Positions 45,248-54,406 of a DNA stretch of 64,000 nucleotides are shown here, piece by piece. The first letter of the stretch is position 1; each line of letters begins with the position of its first letter. The notes beneath the pieces were generated by a model, which saw only the letters and a program-made list of their open reading frames with translations, was not told the origin of the DNA and did no database searches. Source of the stretch: Mariniphaga sp. (lineage in GTDB: Bacteria > Bacteroidota > Bacteroidia > Bacteroidales > Prolixibacteraceae); assembly GCA_019429205.1 (NCBI GenBank), contig JAHYIT010000003.1, positions 1-64,000 of the forward strand, given 5' to 3'. Made by a program: the position numbers and the translations under genes.

Positions 45248-47335
45248 TTGATTTCATTCGGAATAAAATATTGGTTTGTTATTTTACTTATATTGCTGAT
45301 TGCTGCTGCCGGCATTGTACTTTTGCTCTATTTCAGAAATAAAGACAACCGGGAATTGACTAAAAATCAGAGAACCATTTTAATGATATTTAGGTTTTTT
45401 TCATTTTCCCTAATCGCTTTTTTGTTGTTGTCTCCGTTTATAAAAAGCCTGAAAAAAATGGTGCAAAATCCGCTGATTATTGCTGCATGGGACAACTCAG
45501 GATCGATTGCTTCAACCGGCGATTCACTGCAGCTAACCAGCGAAATGATTCAGTTAAAAAACAAAATTTCTGATGAATTGGGAAGTAATTACAATTTGGT
45601 TCATTACACTTTTGGACAGGAAACGAAATTTGATGGTGAAATTAATTTTTCAGACAAGAAATCGGACTACAGCAACCTGATTAACACATTGAACAACAAC
45701 CATTTTAATGAAAATATCGGGGCCTTGTTGCTTGCGGGGGATGGCATTTACAATCAGGGAAAAAATCCGGTGAATATGCTGGAAAATATTAATTTCCCGG
45801 TTTATTCTATTGGACTCGGCGACACCACCGAAATAACCGATGCACGCATCCAGGGCATCAAAGCAAACCGAACCTCCTTTTCCGGGAATCGTTTCCCGAT
45901 TGAAATTGATACCCGCTTTTTAAAACTAAAAAACAGTTCGCTAAGACTAACCGTGTATGAAGGTGAAAAAGAGGTTGCCCAAACTGTAATTACGCCTTCA
46001 AACAACGACTATTTTTATTCCCAACAATTTATTCTTGATGCCGGAGATCCCGGACTTAAGCGATTTACTGCAACCATTGAAGTTGCTGAAAATGAAAAAA
46101 ATACCAGAAACAACACCGACCATTTTGTTGTAAATGTGCTCGAAAACAAGCAAAAAATACTCATCCTTTCCGATGGAGCTCATCCCGACATTGGCGCTAT
46201 AAAAAACACACTTGAACAACAAAAATCTTACGATGTTTCTGTTTTTACCGAAGAACCTTATCCGTCCAATTTTTCCGATTTTAACCTGGTAATTTTGAAT
46301 CAGTTGCCAACTTCAGGAAAATCAATGGCCAATATCGTTGAAAGTGAAGTGAACCAAAAAGTTCCGTTGCTTTTTATTGTTGGCGGCAAAACTTTTCTGC
46401 CCCAATTAAATGCACTGGCGCAAGGTTCAACAGTGCAACCAAGGGCAGGCACGGCAGAAGAAGCGCAGGCGTTTATAAATCCGGCTTATGCAAATTTCAC
46501 CTTAAGTGAAAACTTCCGGGAAGTCCTTGGAAAATTTCCGCCTCTGATGGTACCTTTTGCCAATTATCAGCTTGAGCCGGAATTTAATACGTTGTTTTTT
46601 CAAAAAATTAAAAATATTGAAACTGGCAAACCTTTAATTTCAACAGGAATTTTTAAAGGGAAAAAAGTTGGTTTTGTTTTTGGCGAAGGAATCTGGCGCT
46701 GGCGGCTGAATAATTATTTTCAAAACCAAACCCATGCACAATTTAATGAACTTTTAAATCAGCTTGTTCAATACCTTTCATTACGTGAAAATGAAGATAA
46801 TTTCATTGTAAATTATGAATTGGTTTATACTGAAATTGACCCGGTAATATTTAGTGCAGAAGTTTATAACGATGTTTTTGAACGCATTACGAATGAAGAA
46901 GTTACAATTGTGCTGAGTAACGAAAACGGTAATGAACTGGATTTTACTTTTGATGTGCGTAATAACGGCTATTTTCTGAATGCCGGAAATCTGCCCGTCG
47001 GCAATTATACATTGAATGCAAAAGTTACAGTTGGAAATCAAACCTTCTCAGAAACAGGTAATTTTGCTGTAACAGCAGTAAACATTGAAAATATTGTAAC
47101 CCAGGCTAACCACCGCATGTTGTACCAGTTATCGGCACAAACAGGTGGTGCATTTTTTTCACAAAACGAAGTTAGTCAGGCAATTGAAGATATAAAAAAC
47201 AGCGACAAACTGAAACCGGTAAGTTACTTCCAGGAAATGATTACTGAATTGTTGAACCTGCGATGGCTGTTTTTCGTTGTGCTGTTATTGTTAAGTGTGG
47301 AATGGTTTTTGAGAAAGTACTGGGGAATTTACTAA
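45248..47335 (+). CDS. Large membrane protein with VWA-like domain, first gene of a DUF6340 operon
   Basis: The 695-residue protein appears to use a TTG start; no nearby ATG exists. Two N-terminal helices (residues 8-28 and 42-62) and one near the C terminus (LRWLFFVVLLLLSVEWFLRKYWG) bracket a periplasmic part. The latter begins with a von Willebrand-like fold (IIAAWDNSGSIAST with a DxSxS-like metal site) and continues as beta-rich modules. Similar proteins in Bacteroidota are annotated only as VWA or BatA-like. Three lipoprotein genes follow with overlapping stops and starts, so it probably works with them at the envelope. Confidence 0.7.
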   Translation: MISFGIKYWFVILLILLIAAAGIVLLLYFRNKDNRELTKNQRTILMIFRFFSFSLIAFLLLSPFIKSLKKMVQNPLIIAAWDNSGSIASTGDSLQLTSEMIQLKNKISDELGSNYNLVHYTFGQETKFDGEINFSDKKSDYSNLINTLNNNHFNENIGALLLAGDGIYNQGKNPVNMLENINFPVYSIGLGDTTEITDARIQGIKANRTSFSGNRFPIEIDTRFLKLKNSSLRLTVYEGEKEVAQTVITPSNNDYFYSQQFILDAGDPGLKRFTATIEVAENEKNTRNNTDHFVVNVLENKQKILILSDGAHPDIGAIKNTLEQQKSYDVSVFTEEPYPSNFSDFNLVILNQLPTSGKSMANIVESEVNQKVPLLFIVGGKTFLPQLNALAQGSTVQPRAGTAEEAQAFINPAYANFTLSENFREVLGKFPPLMVPFANYQLEPEFNTLFFQKIKNIETGKPLISTGIFKGKKVGFVFGEGIWRWRLNNYFQNQTHAQFNELLNQLVQYLSLRENEDNFIVNYELVYTEIDPVIFSAEVYNDVFERITNEEVTIVLSNENGNELDFTFDVRNNGYFLNAGNLPVGNYTLNAKVTVGNQTFSETGNFAVTAVNIENIVTQANHRMLYQLSAQTGGAFFSQNEVSQAIEDIKNSDKLKPVSYFQEMITELLNLRWLFFVVLLLLSVEWFLRKYWGIY

Positions 47336-47351
47336 AGGAGACTTTCAATTC

Positions 47352-48407
47352 ATGAAAAAATATATCAGAAACAGTATAAAACCGGGAATGTTACTTCTCT
47401 TAGCATTGCTGGCCTTTTCGTGTATTTCAACCCGCACCCTGGTAATCGACATTCCTCAGCCTGCTGCCAGTGAATTGCCGGCAACAATTCAAAGCCTCAC
47501 CCTGGTTTCGCAAACTGTTGATGAAAAATATACAAACCTGGAATCAGATTCGCTTCAAAAATTTTTTTACGAACAGCGGTTCAATCTTGATACTTTGATA
47601 TACGATTTTCAGGTAGCCGACACTACTCTAAAAGCCTTAGGCGAACTACTATTTGAATCGGGCCGTTACGATTATGTCATTCCCGAAGACCGTTTTTTGG
47701 ATGCACCCGGCACTTCGCTTTTAGCCCATGAAATTCCCTGGGAAATGGTGAACCATTTGTGTGAAACGTTTCAAACAGATGCCGTACTTTCACTCGATCA
47801 TTTAAAAACCAGGGTAATAACCAGTTTTAATAATGAAACATTTTTCGACCCGTTTCAGGGTGGATTTAACTCGGCAGCAAGAGCCGGCATGAAAATTCAG
47901 TACGAAGCGTTGTTTCGGGTATATGACCCTTCGCAGGAAAAAATACTGCTTCGCCAGTTTATTACCGATACATTGTACTGGGAAGATGCCGATGTTTCGG
48001 CGCGCAGTTTATTCAGCCGGTTTACTCCGGTAAAACAGGCACTTACAGAAACAGGAATTGTAATAGCACTCGAACTAACTGATAAAATTGCCATTCGCTG
48101 GCGGCCGGAAAGAAGAACTTATTTTGTAAAAGGAAATTCTGAATTCCGTCAGGCCAACCAGAATGCCAATGAGGGCGACTGGCTGACGGCTGTTGAAAAG
48201 TGGAAGGAAATTGCAGAAAAAGCAGGATCAAAAACACTAAGAAGCAAGGCAGAGCTAAATACTGCACTGGGATACGAAATTCTGGGCAATATTGATTTGG
48301 CTATTGAGTGGGCATTAAATTCCTATAACACCATGTACCGCCCGCTTACCCACGAGTATCTCGAAACCCTAAGACGAAGGAAAACCGAATTAAAAGCAGC
48401 GGAATGA
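47352..48407 (+). CDS. DUF6340-family lipoprotein (first of three)
   Basis: The 351-residue protein has a lipoprotein signal ending LLAFSC. The body contains a beta-rich first half and an alpha-helical, TPR-like tail (FRQANQNANEGDWLTAVEKW then KEIAEKAGSKTLRSKAELNT, ALGYEILGNIDLAIEWALNSY). This pattern recurs in the next two genes. It lies 16 bases after the VWA gene, and its stop overlaps the following ATG (ATGA). DUF6340 proteins have no known function; tandem copies suggest a hetero-oligomer or gene amplification. Confidence 0.75.
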   Translation: MKKYIRNSIKPGMLLLLALLAFSCISTRTLVIDIPQPAASELPATIQSLTLVSQTVDEKYTNLESDSLQKFFYEQRFNLDTLIYDFQVADTTLKALGELLFESGRYDYVIPEDRFLDAPGTSLLAHEIPWEMVNHLCETFQTDAVLSLDHLKTRVITSFNNETFFDPFQGGFNSAARAGMKIQYEALFRVYDPSQEKILLRQFITDTLYWEDADVSARSLFSRFTPVKQALTETGIVIALELTDKIAIRWRPERRTYFVKGNSEFRQANQNANEGDWLTAVEKWKEIAEKAGSKTLRSKAELNTALGYEILGNIDLAIEWALNSYNTMYRPLTHEYLETLRRRKTELKAAE

Positions 48408-49447
48408 AAGCAAAAGTTTATCCTGTATTTTTCATTGCACTGTGGCTTGCATCGTGTACTGTTTATAAGGAATACCCCATAGAAATTTACAAACCGGGTG
48501 AGGCAAATATTCCTCCTTCAGCAAAAAATGCAGCCGTTGTTTACCGCAATTTCAAATACCAGGAGGATACACTTCAACACTATTACAAAAATGATTTCCT
48601 GCTTGTAAAAGCAAAAAACGACCCCGAAAATCTGGACAGTATTCTGGCAACCGTCTGCATTAACGAACTGGCAACCGATTTGAAAAACAACAATGCATAC
48701 GAAGATATCTATATTTTCCCCACAAATATTTTTGAAAGGCACACGGGTGAACATTTAAACAATCTTCCGCCCGACGTGATACAGCATGTTTCCCAGGCAT
48801 CTGAGGCTGATTTGTTAATCGTATTGGAAACATTTTCCTCGTTTTTTTCATCCTATCCACAAACGTTCGACACCCCGAAAACCAACGAAGTAATAACCGT
48901 TGCCGTGTGGGGAATTTACGACCCGGCAAAAAAGGCGAATATTGAACGGAAAACCATGATTGACACCGTTTTTTGGAACGGATACGACGATGAAGGGAAT
49001 TACCGGAAAGGCTATACACCACCACCCCGACTTACGGCTTTGGAATTGGCTTCAGCTTTGGCCGGTAAAAATTATGCCAAACGATTTTATGCCACCTGGC
49101 AAACCGTTAACCGGATGTATTCCGTTCCACCACTGCCGGATTTTTCTGATGCCGCGTTTTATTTTGAAGAAGGAAAATGGGAACAGGCTATTGCGCTTTG
49201 GCAAAAATATGCCGACGACAGTAATGGAAAAATGGCCATTAATGCCCGGTACAACCTGGCACTGGCGTATGAATTAAAAGACGATTTGGAAACCGCACAA
49301 AAATGGCTGACGGCTGCGCTTGATCTTGCTTCGCGGTATAAAAGCCGAAACGACATTAAAACAATTCTAACCTACCAGAAAATTCTGGATACCCGGAGGA
49401 AAGAGCTTATTAAACTCAGCAGAAACCATAATGAAAATCTTCCCTAA
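48404..49447 (+). CDS. DUF6340-family lipoprotein (second of three)
   Basis: The 347-residue paralogue has a short lipoprotein signal, MKAKVYPVFFIALWLASC. It ends with the same type of helical tail (YFEEGKWEQAIALWQKYADD, then KMAINARYNLALAYELKDDLETAQKWLTAAL). The start overlaps the first copy's stop, and its own end overlaps the third copy's start by 17 bases, a tight translational coupling. Identity to its neighbours is low outside the tail and the beginning (both have VYKEYPIEIYKPG-like or similar early strands), so the duplication is old. Confidence 0.75.
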   Translation: MKAKVYPVFFIALWLASCTVYKEYPIEIYKPGEANIPPSAKNAAVVYRNFKYQEDTLQHYYKNDFLLVKAKNDPENLDSILATVCINELATDLKNNNAYEDIYIFPTNIFERHTGEHLNNLPPDVIQHVSQASEADLLIVLETFSSFFSSYPQTFDTPKTNEVITVAVWGIYDPAKKANIERKTMIDTVFWNGYDDEGNYRKGYTPPPRLTALELASALAGKNYAKRFYATWQTVNRMYSVPPLPDFSDAAFYFEEGKWEQAIALWQKYADDSNGKMAINARYNLALAYELKDDLETAQKWLTAALDLASRYKSRNDIKTILTYQKILDTRRKELIKLSRNHNENLP

Positions 49448-50419
49448 AATTAAAATTCTGGTTTTTGCCGGAATAATTTTATCAGGATGTAACACACTTT
49501 ACAACTCCAAAGCAATTAGCATTGAAATTTTTGTGCCTGCCAAAGCGATTTTTCCGGAAAAAATTGACACCATTGACATACGTTTCAACAATTTCAATGC
49601 AACATATAACCCTAATTTCGCAGCCTACATTGAAAATGGAAAACAACTGGTTGATACAATAAATACAGATAGTGCTGCAGCAGAAGTATATTACCGCAAA
49701 AAGAAAACAGCGCAGTAAGATACCTGAACCCTTTGCTGGGGTTGTATTCCAGAGAAGAGTTGGCTCAACTGGCCGATTCAACAAATTCAAAAATGCTGTT
49801 GTCGTTAGATTATTTTGCAACTGTTGACAGAAAATATGCATTCGACAAACAAAAGACAGCAGAATTTTTTGATGTATTTGTAATTGCATACTGGAATTTT
49901 TATGACCTGAAGAATTTACGATTATCTTATTATTACGATAGGGTTGACACAGTCACCTGGGATTTTCATGAAAGAATAGAAATCTTCCCGCCAAGAGAGG
50001 AGGCCATTCAAAAAGCATCCGAAATTTCAGCTGTTCAGTTTGCCGGGTTTCTTATTCCACATTGGATTGCCGTAGAACGTTTGTATTACCGGTCGGGCCA
50101 AATTGACCTGAAAAAAACTGATGCATTGGTTGCAGAAGAAAAATGGCTGGAAGCAGCAGAAATCTGGCGGAAACATGTTGAAAGCCCGAACAAAAAGATA
50201 GCAGCAAAAAGCAGGTTCAATATGGCGCTGGCGTGCGAAATGCTGGGCCGGTTAGATGCGGCAGTTGATTGGGCAGTGCAGTCGTACCTCGTTTTTGGAC
50301 AGAAAAACCCGGTGCATGAACAAAATAGCCTGGAATATATCAATATTTTAAATCAGCGAAAAATGGATATCAAACGAGTTGAATATCAGTTTAACCCGAA
50401 GTCCCTACCCCTGCAATGA
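49431..50419 (+). pseudogene. DUF6340-family lipoprotein (third of three), frameshifted
   Basis: The frame from ATG 49431 has a lipoprotein signal (VFAGIILSGC) and runs to a TAA at 49718. From about 49700 the next frame reads KENSAVRYLNPLLGLYSREE and continues without a stop to 50419 with the same helical tail (AEEKWLEAAEIWRKHVESPN). One missing A in the run CGCAAAAAGAAAAC (about 49696-49709) explains the shift; with one more A the peptide would read RKKENSAVR. A sequencing error, a true pseudogene or a programmed shift on the A run are all possible. The total length otherwise matches the other copies. Confidence 0.8.
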
Positions 50420-50453
50420 AAACAGCCGGCCCAAACCGGACCAGCTGTTTTTT
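50419..50453 (+). terminator. Terminator of the VWA-DUF6340 operon
   Basis: AAAACAGC (50419-50426) pairs with GCTGTTTT (50444-50451), with an inner CGG/CCG stem, and ends in a run of six T. It overlaps the last base of the operon. Confidence 0.8.
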
Positions 50454-50494
50454 CAAAATTTTCTATAACTCCTAACGTCATGTCAAACGTGTTT

Positions 50495-50577
50495 TGTCAT
50501 TTCGAATCCGCCGGCTGGCGGATGAGAAATCTGTTTTAACAAATAGAGATTTCTCCTCATTCTTCGTCGAAATGACA
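50495..50577. repeat. MITE-like inverted-repeat element
   Basis: The ends TGTCATTTCGA (50495-50505) and TCGAAATGACA (50567-50577) are perfect inverted repeats. Inside, AGAAATCT (50525-50532) and AGATTTCT (50547-50554) form a second stem. This 83-base form (TGTCATTTCGA ... GAGAAATCT) recurs in many Bacteroidota genomes. Whether it moves or how is not known. Confidence 0.75.
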
Positions 50578-50596
50578 TTTCAAAGTTGACACAGCA

Positions 50597-52141
50597 TTAG
50601 TTCAATTCCAGCAGTACAATTGATTTTGAAGGAAGATTAACGGTCAGTGAGTTCCCATTTACTTTTACATCACTGAAATTTTTTGAATAAACTTCCTCCG
50701 GTTTCCCGAAATCGTTAAAGGAATTCACCTTTTCGGCAGTAACTATTTCACCTTTGTTGAAAGTAACTTTGTCGAGTCCGCGCAATTCACACGAGATGCT
50801 CACTGCCTTATTGGGATTCAGGTTGCTGATGGTAATATGAATTTTTCCGTCTTCCGATTTTGATGCAGAGGTTGAAATAGCCGGAATGCTTTTGCCATCC
50901 AGCTCATAATTCTCAGATACCAAATCGGTTGGTAATAATATTGCATCGTGGTGCACCTTATACATTTTAAACACATAAAAGGTGGGTGTTTTAACAATTT
51001 CAGCATCTTTTGTTAAAAGCATAGACTGAAGCACATTTACGGTTTGGGCAATATTAGCCATTTTCACCCTGTGGCAGTATTTGTTGAACAGGTCGAGGTT
51101 AACCGCAGCCACCATAGCGTCGCGCAGGGTGTTTTGCTGGTAAAGAAATCCGGGATTGGTGCCGGGCTCCACATCGTGCCATACTCCCCACTCGTCAACC
51201 AACAGTCCTACGCGGTTGCGTGGATCATACCTGTCCATAATATTGATGTGGTTTCTCAGCAATTCATCCATAAAAAGTGTTTTACTCATGGTCTGGAAAT
51301 ATTCGCCCTCGGTGAACTGCGTGGCAGATCCTTTTTGGCTCCAGTTGTGTGTAATGGTGTAATAATGCAGCGAAATGCCCTGGAAACTTCTGCCGGGATT
51401 TCCGTATTTCATCACGGTTTCCATCCAGTGGTAATCGGAATCGCTGGGCCCGCAGGCTATTTTGTATAACCGGTTGTCGCCGTAGTCTTTGGTGTAGGTG
51501 GAATAGCGTTTCATTTCGTTGGTGTAGTATTCGGCCGTCATGTTGCCGCCGCACCCCCAGTTTTCGTTGCCCAGGTTCCAGTATTTTACGCCCCACGGCT
51601 CTTCCTGTCCGTTGGCCTTGCGCAGGTCTGTCATCGGGCTGATGTTGCCCGAGTTGAGGTATTCCACCCACTGCGACATTTCCTGAACCGTTCCGCTGCC
51701 CAGGTTTCCGTTAATCACCGGCTCGGCATCCAGTTGCCGGCACAGTTCCATAAATTCGTGCGTGCCAAAGTGGTTGTTTTCTGTCACGCCGCCCCAGTGC
51801 GTGTTTATCATGGTTGGCCGCTGGTCGCGCGGACCAATGCCATCCATCCAGTGGTATTCGTCGGCAAAACAACCGCCGGGCCAGCGCAGGTTGGGAATGC
51901 CCATTTCGCGCAATGCGTCCACCACATCGTTGCGGATTCCGCTGGTGTTGGAAATGTCGGAATCTTCGCCTACCCAATAACCGCCGTAAATACAGCGGCC
52001 GAGGTGTTCAGAAAAATGGCCGTAAATGTGCCGGCTGATTTTTTCCTTGCCGAGGTCGGTGTTCACTACAATTTTGTTTTGTGCCGTTGAAAAGAGCACG
52101 GAAAAAACAAAAACAATGCTGAAAAATCTTTTTAAATTCAT
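50597..52141 (-). CDS. Secreted GH51 alpha-L-arabinofuranosidase
   Basis: From the ATG at 52141 the product has 514 residues; the open frame upstream to 52318 is repeat sequence and is excluded. A Sec signal ([21 protein letters not shown]) precedes the family's [21 protein letters not shown]. The acid/base Glu lies in [13 protein letters not shown] and the nucleophile Glu in [13 protein letters not shown] beta-sandwich tail follows. The enzyme removes L-arabinofuranose from plant or algal polysaccharide. The GH43-like gene at 62109 may be part of the same use, separated by an inserted block. Confidence 0.93.
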   Translation of the reverse strand: MNLKRFFSIVFVFSVLFSTAQNKIVVNTDLGKEKISRHIYGHFSEHLGRCIYGGYWVGEDSDISNTSGIRNDVVDALREMGIPNLRWPGGCFADEYHWMDGIGPRDQRPTMINTHWGGVTENNHFGTHEFMELCRQLDAEPVINGNLGSGTVQEMSQWVEYLNSGNISPMTDLRKANGQEEPWGVKYWNLGNENWGCGGNMTAEYYTNEMKRYSTYTKDYGDNRLYKIACGPSDSDYHWMETVMKYGNPGRSFQGISLHYYTITHNWSQKGSATQFTEGEYFQTMSKTLFMDELLRNHINIMDRYDPRNRVGLLVDEWGVWHDVEPGTNPGFLYQQNTLRDAMVAAVNLDLFNKYCHRVKMANIAQTVNVLQSMLLTKDAEIVKTPTFYVFKMYKVHHDAILLPTDLVSENYELDGKSIPAISTSASKSEDGKIHITISNLNPNKAVSISCELRGLDKVTFNKGEIVTAEKVNSFNDFGKPEEVYSKNFSDVKVNGNSLTVNLPSKSIVLLELN

Positions 52142-52273
52142 TTTACTGGCTTTTGGTTTATACTCATTTATTTTGAAAATAAAGATAGAAAAAAAGTAAT
52201 AAATACTTTCATTATTTTGAAATTTTTTAAAAATGAACGTATCAGATATTTTCATGCAAGGTTTTATGTTTAA

Positions 52274-52456
52274 CGACCTCAGCGAGGTTAAGTGTTTATA
52301 GCCAGGTCGGAACAACATGGGGAACCGAGCCCAGCGAGGTCAAATGTTTATAGCAGAGGCGCAACAACAAAGGCAAACGACCTCAGCGAGGTCAAATGTT
52401 TATAGCAGAGGCGCAACAACGAAGGCAAACGACCTCAGCGAGGTCGAATGTGTATA
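52274..52456. repeat. 52-base tandem repeat, 3.5 copies, with palindromic core
   Basis: Units begin at 52274, 52326, 52378 and 52430 (period 52). Each opens with CGACCTCAGCGAGGT (52326 reads CGAGCCCAGCGAGGT), continues with C-A/G-AATGTTTATAGCA, and ends with GCGCAACAACAAAGGCAAA-like sequence. The palindrome GACCTCAGCGAGGTC is the same as at 18457-18525. Confidence 0.9.
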
Positions 52457-52485
52457 GAAAAAAGGCATTCATCATTGAGAAAATA

Positions 52486-52639
52486 CGACTCCAGCCGGTT
52501 GAAACGAAGTGAAAATCCCGAATTTTCGGGGAGTCGCATGGTCAACGTACCAATTATTTTCTATAAACATGTGAACCCTCTGGGTTCCGGCGCTGCAAAC
52601 AATCTTCGATGAACATGCAATCCCCGACTGGTCAGTCGG
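52486..52639. repeat. Cluster of short palindromes downstream of the tandem array
   Basis: CGACTCC (52486-52492) pairs with GGAGTCG (52530-52536), and an inner CCCGAA/TTCGGG stem (52517-52530) overlaps it. GAACCCTCTGGGTTC (52573-52587) and CCGACTG/CAGTCGG (52624-52639) follow. No gene is supported between 52457 and 52693. Confidence 0.65.
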
Positions 52640-52693
52640 TCAGGCCTTACGATTAGTCCAAACAATCAACCATTAAACTTTTATTGCCAGGCT

Positions 52694-53530
52694 CTATTTC
52701 CCTGTCAACTTAATCCCGTCAGATTTAAAATCAATAAGCTTTTTCTTATAAAGATTCCCAACCGCCTTTTTAAAATTCTTCTTACTGATTCCCAGCAACG
52801 ACTGAATAATTTCGGGTGAAGTTTTGTCATTTAACGCAAGGAAGCCGTTATTTTCCTGCAACGTTTCCAAAAGTTTTTGAGAAATGGGGTCAATTTTTTC
52901 GTAACCCGGTTTTTCCAGCAGTAAATCAATTTTATCGTCGTCCCTGATTTTATTGATAAAACCTACGAGCTTTTCGCCTGGTGACAGCGTTCTGAAAACC
53001 TGATTTTTATACAAAATCCCCCAGTGCTGGTTGTTCACAATGGCTTTGTAACCGATTTCCGTTTCCTCGGCAATGAACAGGTCCACTTTTTCGCCGGGCT
53101 GATAATCGGGAGGAACATTGTCCAGATACTTATCGATTTTTGCAGATGCAGCAATGCGGTTGGTTAACTTATCCAGAAAAACATAAACCAGGTAGGTTTT
53201 GCCTTCCGTCATTTTTGCTTTCTGTTCGCTCATGGGCACCAGCAAATCTTTTGGCAGGCCCCAGTCGAGAAAAGCCCCGAACCGGTTGGTTTCAATCACT
53301 TCAAGAAAGGCAAATTCGCCTACCATGGCCAGCGGATTTTCGGTGGTTGCCACCAGCCGGTCTTCCGAATCGGAATAGATAAAAACCGTAGCCAGTTGAC
53401 TTGCTTTTACCTCGTCGGTTACAAACTTACGAGGCATTAAAATTTCACCCAGGTTTTCGCCATCGAGGTAAACCCCGTTTTCCGTTTCCCGAACTACGTT
53501 CAGGGTATTTATTTTTCCAATTTCTGCCAA
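52694..53530 (-). CDS. cvfB: CvfB-type S1 RNA-binding protein
   Basis: The TTG at 53530 gives 278 residues beginning (M)AEIGKINTLNVVRETENGVYLDG, which matches the family start and length; the frame remains open for another 113 codons upstream but that part is AT-rich and unlike the family. The order is S1-like domains (ENLGEILMPRKFVTDEVKAS; FLEVIETNRFGAFLDWGLPKDLLVP; and YQPGEKVDLFIAEETEIGYK) and a C-terminal winged helix (QSLLGISKKNFKKAVGNLYKKKLIDF). CvfB proteins bind RNA and influence virulence-factor expression in Staphylococcus; the role here is unknown. Confidence 0.88.
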   Translation of the reverse strand: MAEIGKINTLNVVRETENGVYLDGENLGEILMPRKFVTDEVKASQLATVFIYSDSEDRLVATTENPLAMVGEFAFLEVIETNRFGAFLDWGLPKDLLVPMSEQKAKMTEGKTYLVYVFLDKLTNRIAASAKIDKYLDNVPPDYQPGEKVDLFIAEETEIGYKAIVNNQHWGILYKNQVFRTLSPGEKLVGFINKIRDDDKIDLLLEKPGYEKIDPISQKLLETLQENNGFLALNDKTSPEIIQSLLGISKKNFKKAVGNLYKKKLIDFKSDGIKLTGK

Positions 53531-53956
53531 GGTATTTTTATTTATAAAACTGTTTTTATTTTTCGACACACTTAATTTGGTGTTATTCAACACAAATGAG
53601 AAATATTCTTTTTTGAAAGGTGAAAAATTTTTACTTTCACAAAAATAGGACAGAATTTTAGAAACCAATAAAAAAAAACAGAAGGCACGCAACCAAAATT
53701 TAACTTTCAGCATCTTAACAGACAAAGCATTAACTTTTAAAACCAATACTATGATGAAACACGGTCCATAAATACTATTTAAACCCACATTCCCCGGGAA
53801 ATCAAAAGGAGGACAACCTCGAAAGACCGCCTGAAAAAGGCGGAGGAATTGATCCAAATTTGCGCTCAATAAAGGAAACTGCAGTTATGTAGAAAATAAA
53901 AAGTAACCTGGTGAATAAAAAAATAATTGAATAAAAAACTCAAAATTGATAAAAAT
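53531..53956. other. AT-rich intergenic region between cvfB and the secreted-protein block
   Basis: It contains a small hairpin, CCGCCT/AGGCGG, near 53829-53845 and a long minus-strand open frame that is rejected as a gene. It should hold the promoters of cvfB and of the divergent lipoprotein gene, but I cannot place either with confidence. Confidence 0.5.
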
Positions 53957-54382
53957 ATGAAATGCTGTTTTAAACAAATAACGAAAATATTGGTGAAGGT
54001 GGTATTGCTCGCAGTTTTCCTTATTCCTGTACTGTTATCTTCCTGCCTGGACCCATATTATCTTGATAGCAAATCAAATATAGTTAAAAGGAGTACAGAT
54101 ACGGCGCTTAATGATTCTGCCCTGATTTACGGGACTGTTTTTGATGGACCAGATACCACAAGTTTCCCTTTTCCTGGCGCAAATATATGGTTAGAAGAAA
54201 CTGATATTAAAACAACCAGCAACATACAAGGAAGTTTTAATCTCAAAGTATTACCTGATACATATTCAGTAAAATGTTTACACCCTAACAGTGAAGAGAG
54301 GTTTACGATGACCTTAGATATTTCATTATCACCAAATGAAAAAGTTGAAATACAATTTTTTCATGGGAGTGTTAGTGAGTAA
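53957..54382 (+). CDS. Lipoprotein with carboxypeptidase-regulatory-like domain
   Basis: The ATG at 53957 gives 141 residues with a lipoprotein signal ending IPVLLSSC. The rest contains ALIYGTVFDGPDTTSFPFPG then ANIWLEETDIKTTSNIQGSF and VLPDTYSVKCLHPNSEER, a beta-sandwich of the CarboxypepD_reg-like type found in SusC-like and surface proteins. The S8 protease starts 24 bases later, so they are probably an operon; the lipoprotein may anchor, receive or inhibit the protease (inference). The name of any exact family is not recognised. Confidence 0.75.
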   Translation: MKCCFKQITKILVKVVLLAVFLIPVLLSSCLDPYYLDSKSNIVKRSTDTALNDSALIYGTVFDGPDTTSFPFPGANIWLEETDIKTTSNIQGSFNLKVLPDTYSVKCLHPNSEERFTMTLDISLSPNEKVEIQFFHGSVSE

Positions 54383-54406
54383 AAATTGTAAAAATTAAAA
54401 TCTATC

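Noticed and set aside
52142..52318. 59-codon N-terminal extension of the GH51 enzyme
   Set aside because: The extension runs into the 52-base tandem repeats and precedes a proper Sec signal at ATG 52141.
53531..53869. 113-codon N-terminal extension of CvfB
   Set aside because: The open frame upstream of the TTG at 53530 is AT-rich, contains no family motif, and would make the protein much longer than CvfB relatives.
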